Below, piece after piece: positions 41,156-50,686 of a stretch of 64,000 nt of DNA. The translations under genes and the position numbers were made by a program. Below the pieces are notes generated by a model that worked only from the letters and a program-made list of their open reading frames with translations, was not told the DNA's origin and ran no database searches. The stretch comes from Pseudomonas sp. NBRC 111124. Its GTDB lineage: Bacteria; Pseudomonadota; Gammaproteobacteria; Pseudomonadales; Pseudomonadaceae. The stretch covers positions 36,623-100,622 of the forward strand of contig NZ_BCBA01000063.1 in NCBI RefSeq assembly GCF_001320245.1, given 5' to 3'. Each line of letters starts with the position of its first letter. The stretch's first letter is position 1.

Positions 41156-41524
41156 CTACCGTTTGACGTCGAGCGCCAGAAAAGGCCCTTTAAAGCCTAC
41201 CTGCTCGTCAACTGAGCTGAATGCTGCGATCCCCTTGGCCCGTTCTTTAAGCCACCGATCGAACACCTTGCGAGCTTGCTTGTCATCGACACGAACCAGT
41301 TTGCCATCTTCAGCGAAGAACACTGGCATACGGAACGTATTGCTTTCGTCAACCGAAATGGCCATTTCAAACCATTGGTTGTTCCCCTCGGTGACTTTGA
41401 TGAATTGGGTGTGCATCCCCTGGATCACTTCCCTATGTTCACCAGGTTCCCTCGGTGCGCCTGATTCCTGGTCGCAACCGGCCAGTAGGATCAGCAGCAG
41501 GATCGATAGTGTGCGACGGATCAT
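41156..41524 (-). CDS. Small lipoprotein
   Basis: ATG at 41524 follows AAGGAG. The first residues form a lipoprotein signal with lipobox LLAGC (Cys near residue 17). The 122-aa product has a compact mature domain rich in charged residues. It overlaps the 41521 gene by 4 bp. Possibly an entry-exclusion or envelope factor of the transfer system; not established. Confidence 0.6.
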   Translation of the reverse strand: MIRRTLSILLLILLAGCDQESGAPREPGEHREVIQGMHTQFIKVTEGNNQWFEMAISVDESNTFRMPVFFAEDGKLVRVDDKQARKVFDRWLKERAKGIAAFSSVDEQVGFKGPFLALDVKR

Positions 41525-41931
41525 GAACGTTCTCCTTCTGCCCACCCGGGCGGGTAGGCAGGGTATGTGATTGACGCTTCTAGAACTGGAGATTCAGGAG
41601 CCAAAGCCCATGCGTAATAGCCGGAGCCCTCGAAATAGAGCACGGGCTGTCCCTCGACCTCGCCTATGACTGTGGCACCGGCAGAGAAGGACTTAGGCAG
41701 GTCGCCCAGGCGCAGCGTTGGCAAGTTGAAGGATGCTTGCAACACATCGCCATGCTTGTAGAGGTTGCGCGCAGCGGCATCACCCCAGGCGGATCTGTCC
41801 CGTGCAATGGTTCTGAACATCATCCACTCGAGCGCACTTAGGGCACGCATATGCTTGAGCACCAGATCCTGGAATTCCTGTTTGTGGGCCAACAGCTGCC
41901 TGTCGTGTTCGGTCAAGAATTCAGTGTTCAT
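41521..41931 (-). CDS. Unknown 136-aa protein following topoisomerase
   Basis: ATG directly after the topB stop (TGAATG). The product is helical at its N-terminus (DRQLLAHKQEFQDLVLKHMRALSALEWMM) in short runs, then beta-like. No membrane segment. Coupled to topB by junction spacing. No family recognised. Confidence 0.55.
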   Translation of the reverse strand: MNTEFLTEHDRQLLAHKQEFQDLVLKHMRALSALEWMMFRTIARDRSAWGDAAARNLYKHGDVLQASFNLPTLRLGDLPKSFSAGATVIGEVEGQPVLYFEGSGYYAWALAPESPVLEASITYPAYPPGWAEGERS

Positions 41932-44460
41932 TCAGCTTGCCTTCTTGCCGAAGTCGAATTCCACTTTCCAGCTATCCCGGTTGAGCTTCAGGTGAGCGGT
42001 GAACGGACGCTTGTCACGGTTGAGAAAACCCGAGAGTTTCTCCGTCATTCCGCTCGAGAACAGCGCTTGCGCTTCCGCGGCACTCAGCGGCCGACTGGCG
42101 ATGACTGCACCGACCTTGAACTGGCAAGCTGAGCATTGGAAGTGTCCAGGTACCGCTGCAATCTCACCTGAGCAGCGCGGGCATTCAAGCTTGCTGGATG
42201 ACATCGCCGGTACTGCAGGCGCTGAACGGTCTGCATTGCTCGGTGCCGAGTCGAATACGAATGTCGTTTTACCTGTGGCGGTGTCCAGCTTCAGCTTCGC
42301 GGAAAACTTCGACTGCTTTTGACGGCTCACGAACCCTTTGATGACTGGTGTTTCACCTTTCACCAACAACAGCTCGATCTGGCCTGGAGTGAGTGATTTA
42401 CCCGAAACCTCGTGCCAAAGCACGAACTCGCAGCTGGAACACACGGTTCGCTTGCCCCGGTTCTGCAAAGCACTCTTACAGTTAGGGCAGGGAACGCCTT
42501 CGCCGGCTGTGGGCGGAAGAGGTGTAATAGAGGCGGCCTTGGCAGTTGCAACAACGTCCCGAACGAACTCCTCGGCGTAGCGCATGAAGTCGCTCAGACT
42601 CATGGCCCCGTCTGCGACTTGATCCAGCGAACGTTTGAAAGCACCGGCTTGCGCGGGATCCTTAACGCGCATGGGCAGCGCGTCAATCAGGCTTCTGGCT
42701 TCGGGGCTGGTCATGAGCTTTTTGCCCTTTCCTCCCGCCGGCACGAACAAGCTGCGCCGCTTCATGTCGGCGATGATGCCTGCACGGGTGGCTGTAGTAC
42801 CGATCCCCTCCCCTTCTTTGAGCCGCTTTTTCAACTCCGCATCGTCTACGTACCGATGCAAGTTCTTCATCGCATCGAGCAGCATATTGTCGTCGAAACG
42901 CGGGGGCGCGGTGGTTACCTTGCCTGTCGCATTCACTTCCAGCCACTGCAGCAAATCACCCGACTTCACGTCAGGAAGTTCACCCTCTGGCCCTTCTTCC
43001 TCGGCAGGCGCACCGTCCAGCGGCGGAGGCTCTTTGTACACAGCCTTCCAACCTTGATCGGTTGGGCAGACACCCGTTGCACCGAAGACCTCGCCAATTT
43101 GAACGCCAATGCGCAACAGCATCGAGCGATACCGGTAATCGGCAGCGAACTGGGCAAGATAAGCCCGGACCACCATGTCATACACGTTCCGCTCAGCCTC
43201 GGACCAATCAGCTGAATTGACTGGATTTTCCGGGGTTGACGGGATGATCCCGTGGTGCGGGGTAGGCTCGCCCGTGGGGGTACGCATTTTCGCATCATTA
43301 AAGGCTGCTGATTTGCGCTCAGGGTCCAGCTCACGAGCAATAGTCAGCAGATCTGGCCGCAGCTGCATGATGCCAGCGATCACGCCGGGGGCTTCGGCAT
43401 GATGAGCTTCAGAAAGGAAGCGCACATCGGTGCGAGGATATGTCATGACCTTGTAGGTGTCGTAGAGCTTTTGAGCAGCCTCCATCACCTCGTCACCGGT
43501 GTAGCCGAAGCGGCTGAAACCTTCCATTTGCAGTTCATTCATGGACAAGGGAAGTGGAGGTTTTTTCTTCTTGTCAGTGATCGAGTGCTCGATGATCGAG
43601 GCTTCCCCGGGCACGCCTTCCTGCAGGCGTGCAAGAAGCTGTTTCGCAACTTCCTCGTCTACCAGCCGACCGGATTCATCCAGGCCTGTTTGGTCTTCTT
43701 GTGGCAACCAGCGGCCGCGAATCTCAACCCCGGCGCTGGTCGTGAATACGGCGGTGATGTCTTGATAAGGGACAGGTTTGAAAGACTCGATCGCGCGGTC
43801 GCGCTCACGGACTACGTAGAGCAAAGGGCTCTGCACGCTACCAACTGGCAACAGCCCTTGGTGACCCATGTCGCGCCCCCGAAGGGTCATCGCCCGCGTA
43901 CCGTTCATGCCCAAGAGCCAGTCGTAACGGCTCCGAGCAAGCCCCCACAACCGCCATCCCCTGAACAGCGGATCCGAGTTGTCACGCATGTTAGCGAGCG
44001 CCTCGCGGACCTTGCTGGGGTTGTAGTCGTTGATCAAAACCCGTTTAACAGGCTTGCGGCAGCGGAAGTACTCAAGCGCCTCATCCACCAGGCTTTGTCC
44101 TTCGCTGTCGGGATCGCCGAGGTGATACACAACGTCACACCAGGCCAAAAGCTCCTTTAGTTTGCTGAGCCGGGGCCGTTTGCGAGGATCAGGCAGAATT
44201 TTCCAGTTTTGTTCTGGTGGGATAATCGGCAGGTCCTCCATCCGCCAAATTTTCCGACCCTTGCCTGTTTTAGGCAGATCGTCAGGCAGATAGTCATCAG
44301 GCGTCGCCTGCTGAAAGGCATGCCCATCCAGCCAGACGCACCAGTCATTACCGTGTTTTGTCCAGCCTGCCCCACGGTCAGAAGTGTGTCCATTGAGCAC
44401 AGGGAATACACCCTGGGACAGCTGGGATTCTTTCTCAGCTATCCAAAGAATTTTTTCCAT
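41932..44460 (-). CDS. topB: Topoisomerase III (TopB/TraE type)
   Basis: ATG at 44460 after AAGGAGG (a TTG is one codon earlier). The 842-residue type IA enzyme has the Toprim core GDPDSEGQSL near residue 115, where the usual R-E-G-E reads S-E-G-Q, and the catalytic Tyr in TYPRTD near 340. Two Cys4 zinc ribbons (CPNC...CSSC and CPRC...CSAC) each alternate with a topoisomerase C-terminal repeat. Plasmid topoisomerases of this type (TraE of RP4, others) assist replication or transfer. It starts a minus-strand operon facing a dyad. Confidence 0.9.
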   Translation of the reverse strand: MEKILWIAEKESQLSQGVFPVLNGHTSDRGAGWTKHGNDWCVWLDGHAFQQATPDDYLPDDLPKTGKGRKIWRMEDLPIIPPEQNWKILPDPRKRPRLSKLKELLAWCDVVYHLGDPDSEGQSLVDEALEYFRCRKPVKRVLINDYNPSKVREALANMRDNSDPLFRGWRLWGLARSRYDWLLGMNGTRAMTLRGRDMGHQGLLPVGSVQSPLLYVVRERDRAIESFKPVPYQDITAVFTTSAGVEIRGRWLPQEDQTGLDESGRLVDEEVAKQLLARLQEGVPGEASIIEHSITDKKKKPPLPLSMNELQMEGFSRFGYTGDEVMEAAQKLYDTYKVMTYPRTDVRFLSEAHHAEAPGVIAGIMQLRPDLLTIARELDPERKSAAFNDAKMRTPTGEPTPHHGIIPSTPENPVNSADWSEAERNVYDMVVRAYLAQFAADYRYRSMLLRIGVQIGEVFGATGVCPTDQGWKAVYKEPPPLDGAPAEEEGPEGELPDVKSGDLLQWLEVNATGKVTTAPPRFDDNMLLDAMKNLHRYVDDAELKKRLKEGEGIGTTATRAGIIADMKRRSLFVPAGGKGKKLMTSPEARSLIDALPMRVKDPAQAGAFKRSLDQVADGAMSLSDFMRYAEEFVRDVVATAKAASITPLPPTAGEGVPCPNCKSALQNRGKRTVCSSCEFVLWHEVSGKSLTPGQIELLLVKGETPVIKGFVSRQKQSKFSAKLKLDTATGKTTFVFDSAPSNADRSAPAVPAMSSSKLECPRCSGEIAAVPGHFQCSACQFKVGAVIASRPLSAAEAQALFSSGMTEKLSGFLNRDKRPFTAHLKLNRDSWKVEFDFGKKAS

Positions 44461-44531
44461 CAACCCTCCTTACCCTTGAGCCTGGAGCCGCTTGGATCTA
44501 CCCAGCGACCGGTGTGGTTTGCCTTGCCTTG

Positions 44532-44559
44532 ATTCCGTAGAATAGCTACCATACGGAAA
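44532..44559. promoter_or_regulatory. 28-bp transfer-regulon dyad, site 7
   Basis: ATTCCGTAG-N10-ATACGGAAA in the divergent region between topB and the transglycosylase operon. Confidence 0.7.
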
Positions 44560-44598
44560 AGCATAAACCATCACGGGTCATTACGGAAGGATTGCCTA

Positions 44599-45015
44599 AT
44601 GGTTCCAATTCCTGCACCACCGCCTGATGTCGCCCAAGACCTGGTACCTGCCTGCATGGTGCAGGCCGCCCGGGATTACAGCCTGCCATTGCGCGGCCTA
44701 ATCGCTGTATGGCTGACCGAAAGCGGCAGCGGCGAACCATTGAAGAGCCTTAATAAGAACGGGACGGTCGATCACGGACCTTTTCAAATCAACACGGTTT
44801 GGGCAAACCGACTGCAAAGCGAGTTCGGCGTAGCCCCTGAGCTCATCACAAGTGATTTCTGCTGGGCGGCTAGGGCCGGCGCTTACATCCTTCGGTATGA
44901 GATCAATCAAGCCGGCGGGAGCTTCTGGGATGGCGTAGGCCATTACCACTCAAGGACCCCCAAATACAAATACCCCTATATACAGCGCGTATATAACAAC
45001 TCATTGCGATTCTAG
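44599..45015 (+). CDS. Lytic transglycosylase (T4SS type)
   Basis: The 138-aa protein matches small SLT-domain enzymes: catalytic Glu in LTESGSG, then DHGPFQINT and an A-x-Y-I-L-R-x-E segment. It opens peptidoglycan for the secretion channel. No clear signal peptide is visible, which is common for short plasmid forms. It heads the operon with TrbA, TrbB, primase and TrbC. Confidence 0.85.
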   Translation: MVPIPAPPPDVAQDLVPACMVQAARDYSLPLRGLIAVWLTESGSGEPLKSLNKNGTVDHGPFQINTVWANRLQSEFGVAPELITSDFCWAARAGAYILRYEINQAGGSFWDGVGHYHSRTPKYKYPYIQRVYNNSLRF

Positions 45016-45023
45016 GAGGAACT

Positions 45024-46157
45024 ATGGCGCGCAATAACCAAGTCGAATCGGATGGCATGTGGGCAGTGTGGCTGCTCATGATCGCAGTTCCTGTGGTATT
45101 CGGCTGGATGTGTTGGCACCGTTGGCATGGCACCATTAGCTATTGGGGTTTGAAATGGGCTTGGTACCAATTGGGCGTGTTCGACTGGTCATTTATGCCA
45201 GATCAGATTCGCCAATGGAGATACGAAGCGGCCCTACTTGCGATGAACCCTTCGCAAGTAAAATTCGGCGACTTGCTACGCCTACTCAATATTTCCGGCT
45301 ACTTTTTCATTTTCGTTCCTATCTTGTTGGCACTGCGTGGATTCCGCGCTGCGCATCGCCATTCAGCCAACAAAACTCGCCGCGTTATCACTGTAGAAAC
45401 ACTCCCGTGGGTCATGTCTAACCATTCGCCGGCAATCATTCCATCATTGTATTACGGTGATCCGCATACACTGCTTCTGAATGATGACCCTCCTGAACAC
45501 AGAAGTGCGATACACCCAGAAGAATGGGCTTTGCAACATGGCCTCATCGTCAACCGTAGGCTTGATCGCGAGCGTTGCCGGGAGTTATTGGTCAAGGACT
45601 TGGGCAGTCCTATCAAAAACTTGAATGAGCTGAGTGTTACTGAACGAGCACTATTCGCTGTCTTTGGAGCCCGGCTGTTATCGGATGGTCGCGATATGAA
45701 GAAAGCCCAGGAGCTGCTGGACGCTCTCAATCGTTCTTGTCACCACAACACTCACGAAGGGAAAAAAGGCTATCCCGACCTGAGCTTGGCCGAGGATGCC
45801 TTCAAAAAATACGCCGCGCACCCAGAGGCTCAAGCCTGGCTGAATAAACACCCCTATCCCAGAACGATGCTGTACGCCATGCATGAACAAGCGAGTAACT
45901 TGGGGAAACTGCCATCGTCACAGTTTCGTTGGCTGAAAGGTATGGACCGTCCCTTGTTCTACGCCCTGAATTTAGGAAAGCGTAAAGCTCCGCTTATGGA
46001 AGCCGGGGCAGTCTATACGCAAACCCACTGGGAAAGTTTTGCCGATGACACAGGTTATAGGCTAACCGAGCCATTTATCGAAGATGCAATCGACGGGGTT
46101 GAAAAGTACTTGGCCAAGCTTGGTCTCGTCGACCCGAATACAGGAGATAGCCAATGA
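45024..46157 (+). CDS. trbA: TrbA/DotM(IcmP)-like inner-membrane protein
   Basis: The 377-aa product has N-terminal membrane segments (near residues 13-30 and 92-110) and a cytoplasmic C-terminal domain with ALFAVFGARLL and SQFRWLKGMDRPLFYAL motifs typical of DotM/IcmP. DotM works with the DotL coupling protein in substrate recruitment; TrbA is the IncI name. Its stop overlaps the trbB start by 4 bp. Confidence 0.8.
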   Translation: MARNNQVESDGMWAVWLLMIAVPVVFGWMCWHRWHGTISYWGLKWAWYQLGVFDWSFMPDQIRQWRYEAALLAMNPSQVKFGDLLRLLNISGYFFIFVPILLALRGFRAAHRHSANKTRRVITVETLPWVMSNHSPAIIPSLYYGDPHTLLLNDDPPEHRSAIHPEEWALQHGLIVNRRLDRERCRELLVKDLGSPIKNLNELSVTERALFAVFGARLLSDGRDMKKAQELLDALNRSCHHNTHEGKKGYPDLSLAEDAFKKYAAHPEAQAWLNKHPYPRTMLYAMHEQASNLGKLPSSQFRWLKGMDRPLFYALNLGKRKAPLMEAGAVYTQTHWESFADDTGYRLTEPFIEDAIDGVEKYLAKLGLVDPNTGDSQ

Positions 46158-47134
46158 AAAACCGAGACAAGATCCGTCAATACGATAACACTCTCCACAT
46201 TCATTTCGGCTCGACGGGTGAAGAACGGAGCGTCTCGTTGTTGCCGCTGGAGCGCGGGCTGTCGCTGAAGCGAGAAGGTAAGCAACTCCTCGTGACGAGT
46301 GCTTTCGGTGGGAAACTGGAGCAGGTCGTTCTTGAGTCCTTTGGCACCGAACAACTGGCCACAGACGCCTTTGAGGCGCTCCAGGCAGCGATCGTCTCGC
46401 ATGGGCTGCGCCGGCGCTGGTCCTCCCGGGCCAAGGGCATTGTGAAATGGGGAATCATCCCAGCTTTCGCAGTGATCTTTGCTCTCGGGCTGAACATGTT
46501 TGCGGCCAAGCTGACCGGCCTGCAGGCTCCAACCGAGGCCCAGTACGATCCTGGCATCGGCACTCAACCCCCTGCGCCGGTTTTCACACCCCAGCGCCCA
46601 CAGCCATTGCAACAGCCCGCTCCTGACCTCGCCAACATCCCAGGGCTGCCCAAGGCGGCAGACCCGAAAGTCGTCAGGGAGGCGATCAAAGCCGGGGTAG
46701 CCACGGGCAAGTACTCGGTGAAGCTCTCCGAAGGGGCAAAAGGGACTGTCTACATCTTCTCCGATCCGTCATGCCCCCACTGCCAGAAATTCGAGCCTGA
46801 GCTGGAACAACTCGCCGCGGATCATACCGTTGAAATCTTCCCAGTATCGGTGATCGGTGGCGAAGGCTCAGCCAAGCCAATCGCGCAGATGCTTTGCGCC
46901 CCGGTCGAGCAGCGCGCATCAATGTGGAAGGCCATTGCCAAGGGGCGTCCGGTTGAAGGTCCAGTATGCGAAGAGGGCCTTACCCATGTGAGGGCGAACG
47001 ACCAGGTCTTCCGGAAACTGCAGTTCTTGGGTACCCCAACTGTGATCAACCAACAGGGCGCTCAGACGCCGCTCACTCTACCCAACCAGGCGGCAGCTAT
47101 TGCCCAGTGGCTGGAACAGACCCAGGCTCAGTAG
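46154..47134 (+). CDS. trbB: TrbB-like thioredoxin-fold (DsbC-type) protein
   Basis: Of 326 residues, one membrane segment lies near 97-117, then a Pro/Gln-rich linker, then a DsbC/G-like thioredoxin domain with active site CPHC at 207-210 and cis-Pro in LGTPT. It should isomerise or form disulfides in periplasmic transfer proteins. Located between trbA and the primase gene, as in IncI trbABC. Confidence 0.85.
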   Translation: MKNRDKIRQYDNTLHIHFGSTGEERSVSLLPLERGLSLKREGKQLLVTSAFGGKLEQVVLESFGTEQLATDAFEALQAAIVSHGLRRRWSSRAKGIVKWGIIPAFAVIFALGLNMFAAKLTGLQAPTEAQYDPGIGTQPPAPVFTPQRPQPLQQPAPDLANIPGLPKAADPKVVREAIKAGVATGKYSVKLSEGAKGTVYIFSDPSCPHCQKFEPELEQLAADHTVEIFPVSVIGGEGSAKPIAQMLCAPVEQRASMWKAIAKGRPVEGPVCEEGLTHVRANDQVFRKLQFLGTPTVINQQGAQTPLTLPNQAAAIAQWLEQTQAQ

Positions 47135-47143
47135 GAATCGCTC

Positions 47144-48427
47144 ATGGGGAAGTACGTTAGATACAGTGACGAGTTTCTCGATCGAGTCCGCAAAGACGCG
47201 GATTTGGTTGGGTTGATCTCGCGTGACATCACACTGAAGAAATCTGGTAAGAATTTCAGTGCCTGCTGTCCGTTCCACAAGGAAAAGACGCCGTCGTTTA
47301 GTGTTTCCCCAGAGCGGAATTTCTACCGCTGCTACGGATGTTCAGCTAAGGGTGACGCTATCACGTGGATGATGGATCACCACCACCTCCCCTTCCCTGA
47401 TGCTGTTGCAGCGGTTGCCGAGTTTTCGGGAATCCAACTTCCAGAGACGAGCCAGGCTACTCCGGATGACCAAGCCCGGAATGCTGAAATGGCAGCCATG
47501 TATCGTGCCCTCAAAGACGCCCTGGCGCTCTACATGGGGGGGATTCAGAGGAATGTGAAATCGTTTGGTTATCTGACCCAGCAACGCGCTCTGACGCCCG
47601 AGACAATCGAAAAATATGGGCTGGGAACCGTCGGTACGGGAATTGCGGATCTTCTGCTTAAACGGCACGACCGGCAGACCCTTATTGACTGCGGCCTTGT
47701 CTGTGAGGCTGAGGATGGCCGGATATTCGACAGATTCCGTAGCCGGATCATGATCCCTATTTACAACCAGGCAAACGCGCTTATTGGTTTTGCAGGGCGG
47801 TCTGTGGTCGAGAAACCAGACAGAACGCCGAAATATATTAACTCGCCTGAGACGAAGCTGTTTCGGAAGGGTGAGGAGCTATATGCCTTCAACATTGCTC
47901 GGCAATTTATTCGAGCCAGCAAGCATGCAGTAGTGGTTGAAGGGTTTTTTGATGTTATCAGCCTCCACCAGGCTGGCGATCCGCGCGCTGTTGCTCCCAT
48001 GGGGACGGCTCTAACCAATACGCAAATGCGTCGGCTTTTTCAGAATGCAGATACGGTTACCTTCGCCTTCGATGGCGATAAAGCAGGGCGTAATGCAGCA
48101 TTGAGATCATCTGCAGTTGTTTTAGAAGAAATGCGCGACGGAACAAATGCGCAATTCCTGTTCCTGCCAGAAGGCACTGATCCGGACAGTATTATTCGAG
48201 AGCATGGTGTCGACTATTGGAAGGATATGCTGAACCAGGCACAGCCGCTCAGCCAATTCCTCACTGATTTCGTATGTCATCGCCTCGATCACAGCATTCC
48301 GGAATCCCAAGTTAAAGCAGCGGAACGAGGTCGAGCCGTAATTGCCCGTATCCACGGCGCTGCACTTTTCAAGAAAGCGCTTAGCTTGCAATTTGAGCGC
48401 GCTATTGGCATTTCCTTGAGCGCGTAG
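47144..48427 (+). CDS. DnaG-type DNA primase, short form
   Basis: The 427-residue protein has the CHC2 zinc finger (CCPFHKEK...CYGC, residues about 42-66), an RNA-polymerase core and Toprim motifs VVEGFFDV (near 264) and FDGDKAGR (near 309). It lacks the C-terminal DnaB-binding domain, so it is shorter than host DnaG (about 650 aa). A plasmid primase would start complementary-strand synthesis after transfer. Its place inside the trb cluster differs from IncI, where the primase sog is elsewhere and unrelated. Confidence 0.9.
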   Translation: MGKYVRYSDEFLDRVRKDADLVGLISRDITLKKSGKNFSACCPFHKEKTPSFSVSPERNFYRCYGCSAKGDAITWMMDHHHLPFPDAVAAVAEFSGIQLPETSQATPDDQARNAEMAAMYRALKDALALYMGGIQRNVKSFGYLTQQRALTPETIEKYGLGTVGTGIADLLLKRHDRQTLIDCGLVCEAEDGRIFDRFRSRIMIPIYNQANALIGFAGRSVVEKPDRTPKYINSPETKLFRKGEELYAFNIARQFIRASKHAVVVEGFFDVISLHQAGDPRAVAPMGTALTNTQMRRLFQNADTVTFAFDGDKAGRNAALRSSAVVLEEMRDGTNAQFLFLPEGTDPDSIIREHGVDYWKDMLNQAQPLSQFLTDFVCHRLDHSIPESQVKAAERGRAVIARIHGAALFKKALSLQFERAIGISLSA

Positions 48428-48436
48428 GAGACCATA

Positions 48437-50677
48437 ATGGCTATCGATTCTCAACATGAGATCCAAGCGGGACGTTTGTCCAGGGACACCCGGTCAGGCT
48501 GGACCCGATTCATGGTCTCGCTTCACCGGCCCAACAACTTCAAGCTTGCGATGCTCGCACTTATTGGGCTGATGGTGTATCAACCGGCCGCGTGGCCAGT
48601 TTGGATACTCGTAATGTGCATGATGGTAATGTCATTCAACGACCAGCGATTTCGAATGCCATTGCGGATGCCTAAAGACATCGGCGGCAAAGATCGAACT
48701 GATTATTATGAGGAGCTGGTCGAGAAAAAAACCTTATGGGGCTTATTCAAAAGCTCTAGAACGTTTCGCAAGCTCATGGCTGCAGGTGGCATTATGTACT
48801 TGGGTTACTTGCGTACGCCAAACGCAGAGGGCATTGCTCGAAGCGAGGACGAAGGTCGAGAACTTTGGCTCAATAATTCTGACTGCCGTACGCATATGTG
48901 GATTCCAGGAACCACCGGCAGTGGCAAAAGTGAAACTCTCATGGCGTTGTTCTTCAACGCTCTTTGCTGGGGATCGGGTGCTTGCTACGCCGACGGCAAA
49001 GCAGACTCTAACCTTGCGTTTTGCCTGTGGTCGCTCGCCAGGCGCCTTGGCCGTGAAGACGATTTCCTAATTCTCAACTATTTGACGGGGGGTATGGACC
49101 CCTTCGACAGCATGGTGGCCCGCGAGAACGGTAAAGAGTGGACCTCAGATTTTAGGGCTCAGTCGAACTCGCTGAATCCGTTCGGTGATGGTGCGGCCGA
49201 CTTTTTGCTGCAGCTCCTGGCGTCGCTGCTGCCAGCGGCCAGTGGCGATGGAGCAAAGTGGCAGGAAAAAGCGATCAACATGGTCGACGCAGTGATCAGG
49301 ACGCTTTGCTACAAACGAGCCAGGGGCGAGATTGAAATTTCTGTCGCCACTTTCCGCCATTATCTCGCGCTCAAGAATCTGGTCGAACTTTACAAAGAGG
49401 GTCAACAGGGATTGATTCCCGAGACCGCCTATCTTCCGATCAAAGCTTACTTTGAGACAGGCCTGCCGGGCTTCAACCCCGACCTTGTGGACGATCCCTC
49501 CAAATGGGATGCCGAAGTATTCAACCAGCATGGCTATTTGACTGGCCAATTCTCTCGCATCTTCTCCATGATGATGGATACCTATTCGCATGTGTTCAGC
49601 GACAAGTATCCTGAAATCGACATGATGGATGTATTGCTCAACGATAGGCTGCTCGTGGTGATGATTCCGAGCTTGGAGAAATCAGCCTCCGAAGCGGCAT
49701 CGCTGGGGAAACTCTACATCTCGTCCATCCGCTTGATGATGGCTCAAAACCTCGGCTACAAACTAGAGGGGACGAAAGAGCAGGTGTTGGATACAAAAGC
49801 GACCAATGCGCCCAACCCCTACCTCATCATCAGTGATGAGCTGGCGTACTACTTCGCGGCCGGGATCGCTGTAATGTTCGCACAAGCTCGAAGTCTGGGC
49901 TTCATGATGGTTGCGGCAGTTCAGGACATGCAAGGTCTGAAACGTGGCGAGGCAGCTGACGAAGCCGCCTCGATGCTGGCCAACACCAAGGTTAAGTGGG
50001 TACTCGCACTGGAAGACCCCGAGGACACCTATGACTTCATCCGCAAGGCTGGTGGTGAAGGGTATTACAGTGTCCTGGGTGGGTATGACGAAAGCTCCGG
50101 TGCCATGCAATCCTCCTTCCGCGCCCAAGCGGGAGCCAATATTGAAAAGCGCAACAAGATCGAGCTGCCTGACTTGAAAAAGCTCCAAGCGGGCGAAGGC
50201 ATGGTCATCTTCAAAGATAGCGTCGTGCCGAGCTCTAGTTTCTACATCCCGGATGAGCACAAAAAAACTAGCAAACTATCTGCCCGAATTAACCGGTTCC
50301 TTCAAATTGAACGTCCGGAATATTCGAGACTGCCTCACAGCGCAGAGAAGATCAGCACCACTGATCACCATTCGGTTGACTATATTACGGCTCAGCTGCG
50401 CAGAGTCGAATCAGCTTACTATCCGAAACTTGATGATCCTATCCTTGATGAAGTCGTGGCCACTGCGACGCACTTGGATGGAATTACCCGATTTGAAGTA
50501 ACCCCAGAGCAACGCGGCATCGTATTGTTCCAAGCGGCCCGCAAAGCTGTGCACGCTGCCGAAGCTCAAGGTTTGACTGGGTATTACCATCAGGTACGTG
50601 AAGAAGACGAATTTGAGGAGTTGCTTGGTGACGAAGCGGATGATTTAGACATCCCCGAAGAAGCCTTCGACGACTAA
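48437..50677 (+). CDS. trbC: TrbC/DotL-type coupling protein
   Basis: Of 746 residues, two membrane segments lie near 36-70, then Walker A PGTTGSGKSE (157-166), a Walker B-like YLIISDELAYY near 460 and a C-terminal acidic tail (EDEFEELLGDEADD). This is the VirD4/TraG-family pattern of I-type systems. It links the relaxosome to the channel and, in DotL, forms a platform with DotM (the trbA product here). Confidence 0.9.
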   Translation: MAIDSQHEIQAGRLSRDTRSGWTRFMVSLHRPNNFKLAMLALIGLMVYQPAAWPVWILVMCMMVMSFNDQRFRMPLRMPKDIGGKDRTDYYEELVEKKTLWGLFKSSRTFRKLMAAGGIMYLGYLRTPNAEGIARSEDEGRELWLNNSDCRTHMWIPGTTGSGKSETLMALFFNALCWGSGACYADGKADSNLAFCLWSLARRLGREDDFLILNYLTGGMDPFDSMVARENGKEWTSDFRAQSNSLNPFGDGAADFLLQLLASLLPAASGDGAKWQEKAINMVDAVIRTLCYKRARGEIEISVATFRHYLALKNLVELYKEGQQGLIPETAYLPIKAYFETGLPGFNPDLVDDPSKWDAEVFNQHGYLTGQFSRIFSMMMDTYSHVFSDKYPEIDMMDVLLNDRLLVVMIPSLEKSASEAASLGKLYISSIRLMMAQNLGYKLEGTKEQVLDTKATNAPNPYLIISDELAYYFAAGIAVMFAQARSLGFMMVAAVQDMQGLKRGEAADEAASMLANTKVKWVLALEDPEDTYDFIRKAGGEGYYSVLGGYDESSGAMQSSFRAQAGANIEKRNKIELPDLKKLQAGEGMVIFKDSVVPSSSFYIPDEHKKTSKLSARINRFLQIERPEYSRLPHSAEKISTTDHHSVDYITAQLRRVESAYYPKLDDPILDEVVATATHLDGITRFEVTPEQRGIVLFQAARKAVHAAEAQGLTGYYHQVREEDEFEELLGDEADDLDIPEEAFDD

Positions 50678-50686
50678 GGAGAATAT

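Noticed and set aside
42412..44160. Long plus-strand frames (267 and 253 codons) opposite topB
   Set aside because: Their products are rich in His/Arg/Pro as expected for the complement of a GC-rich gene, and topB motifs are clear on the minus strand.
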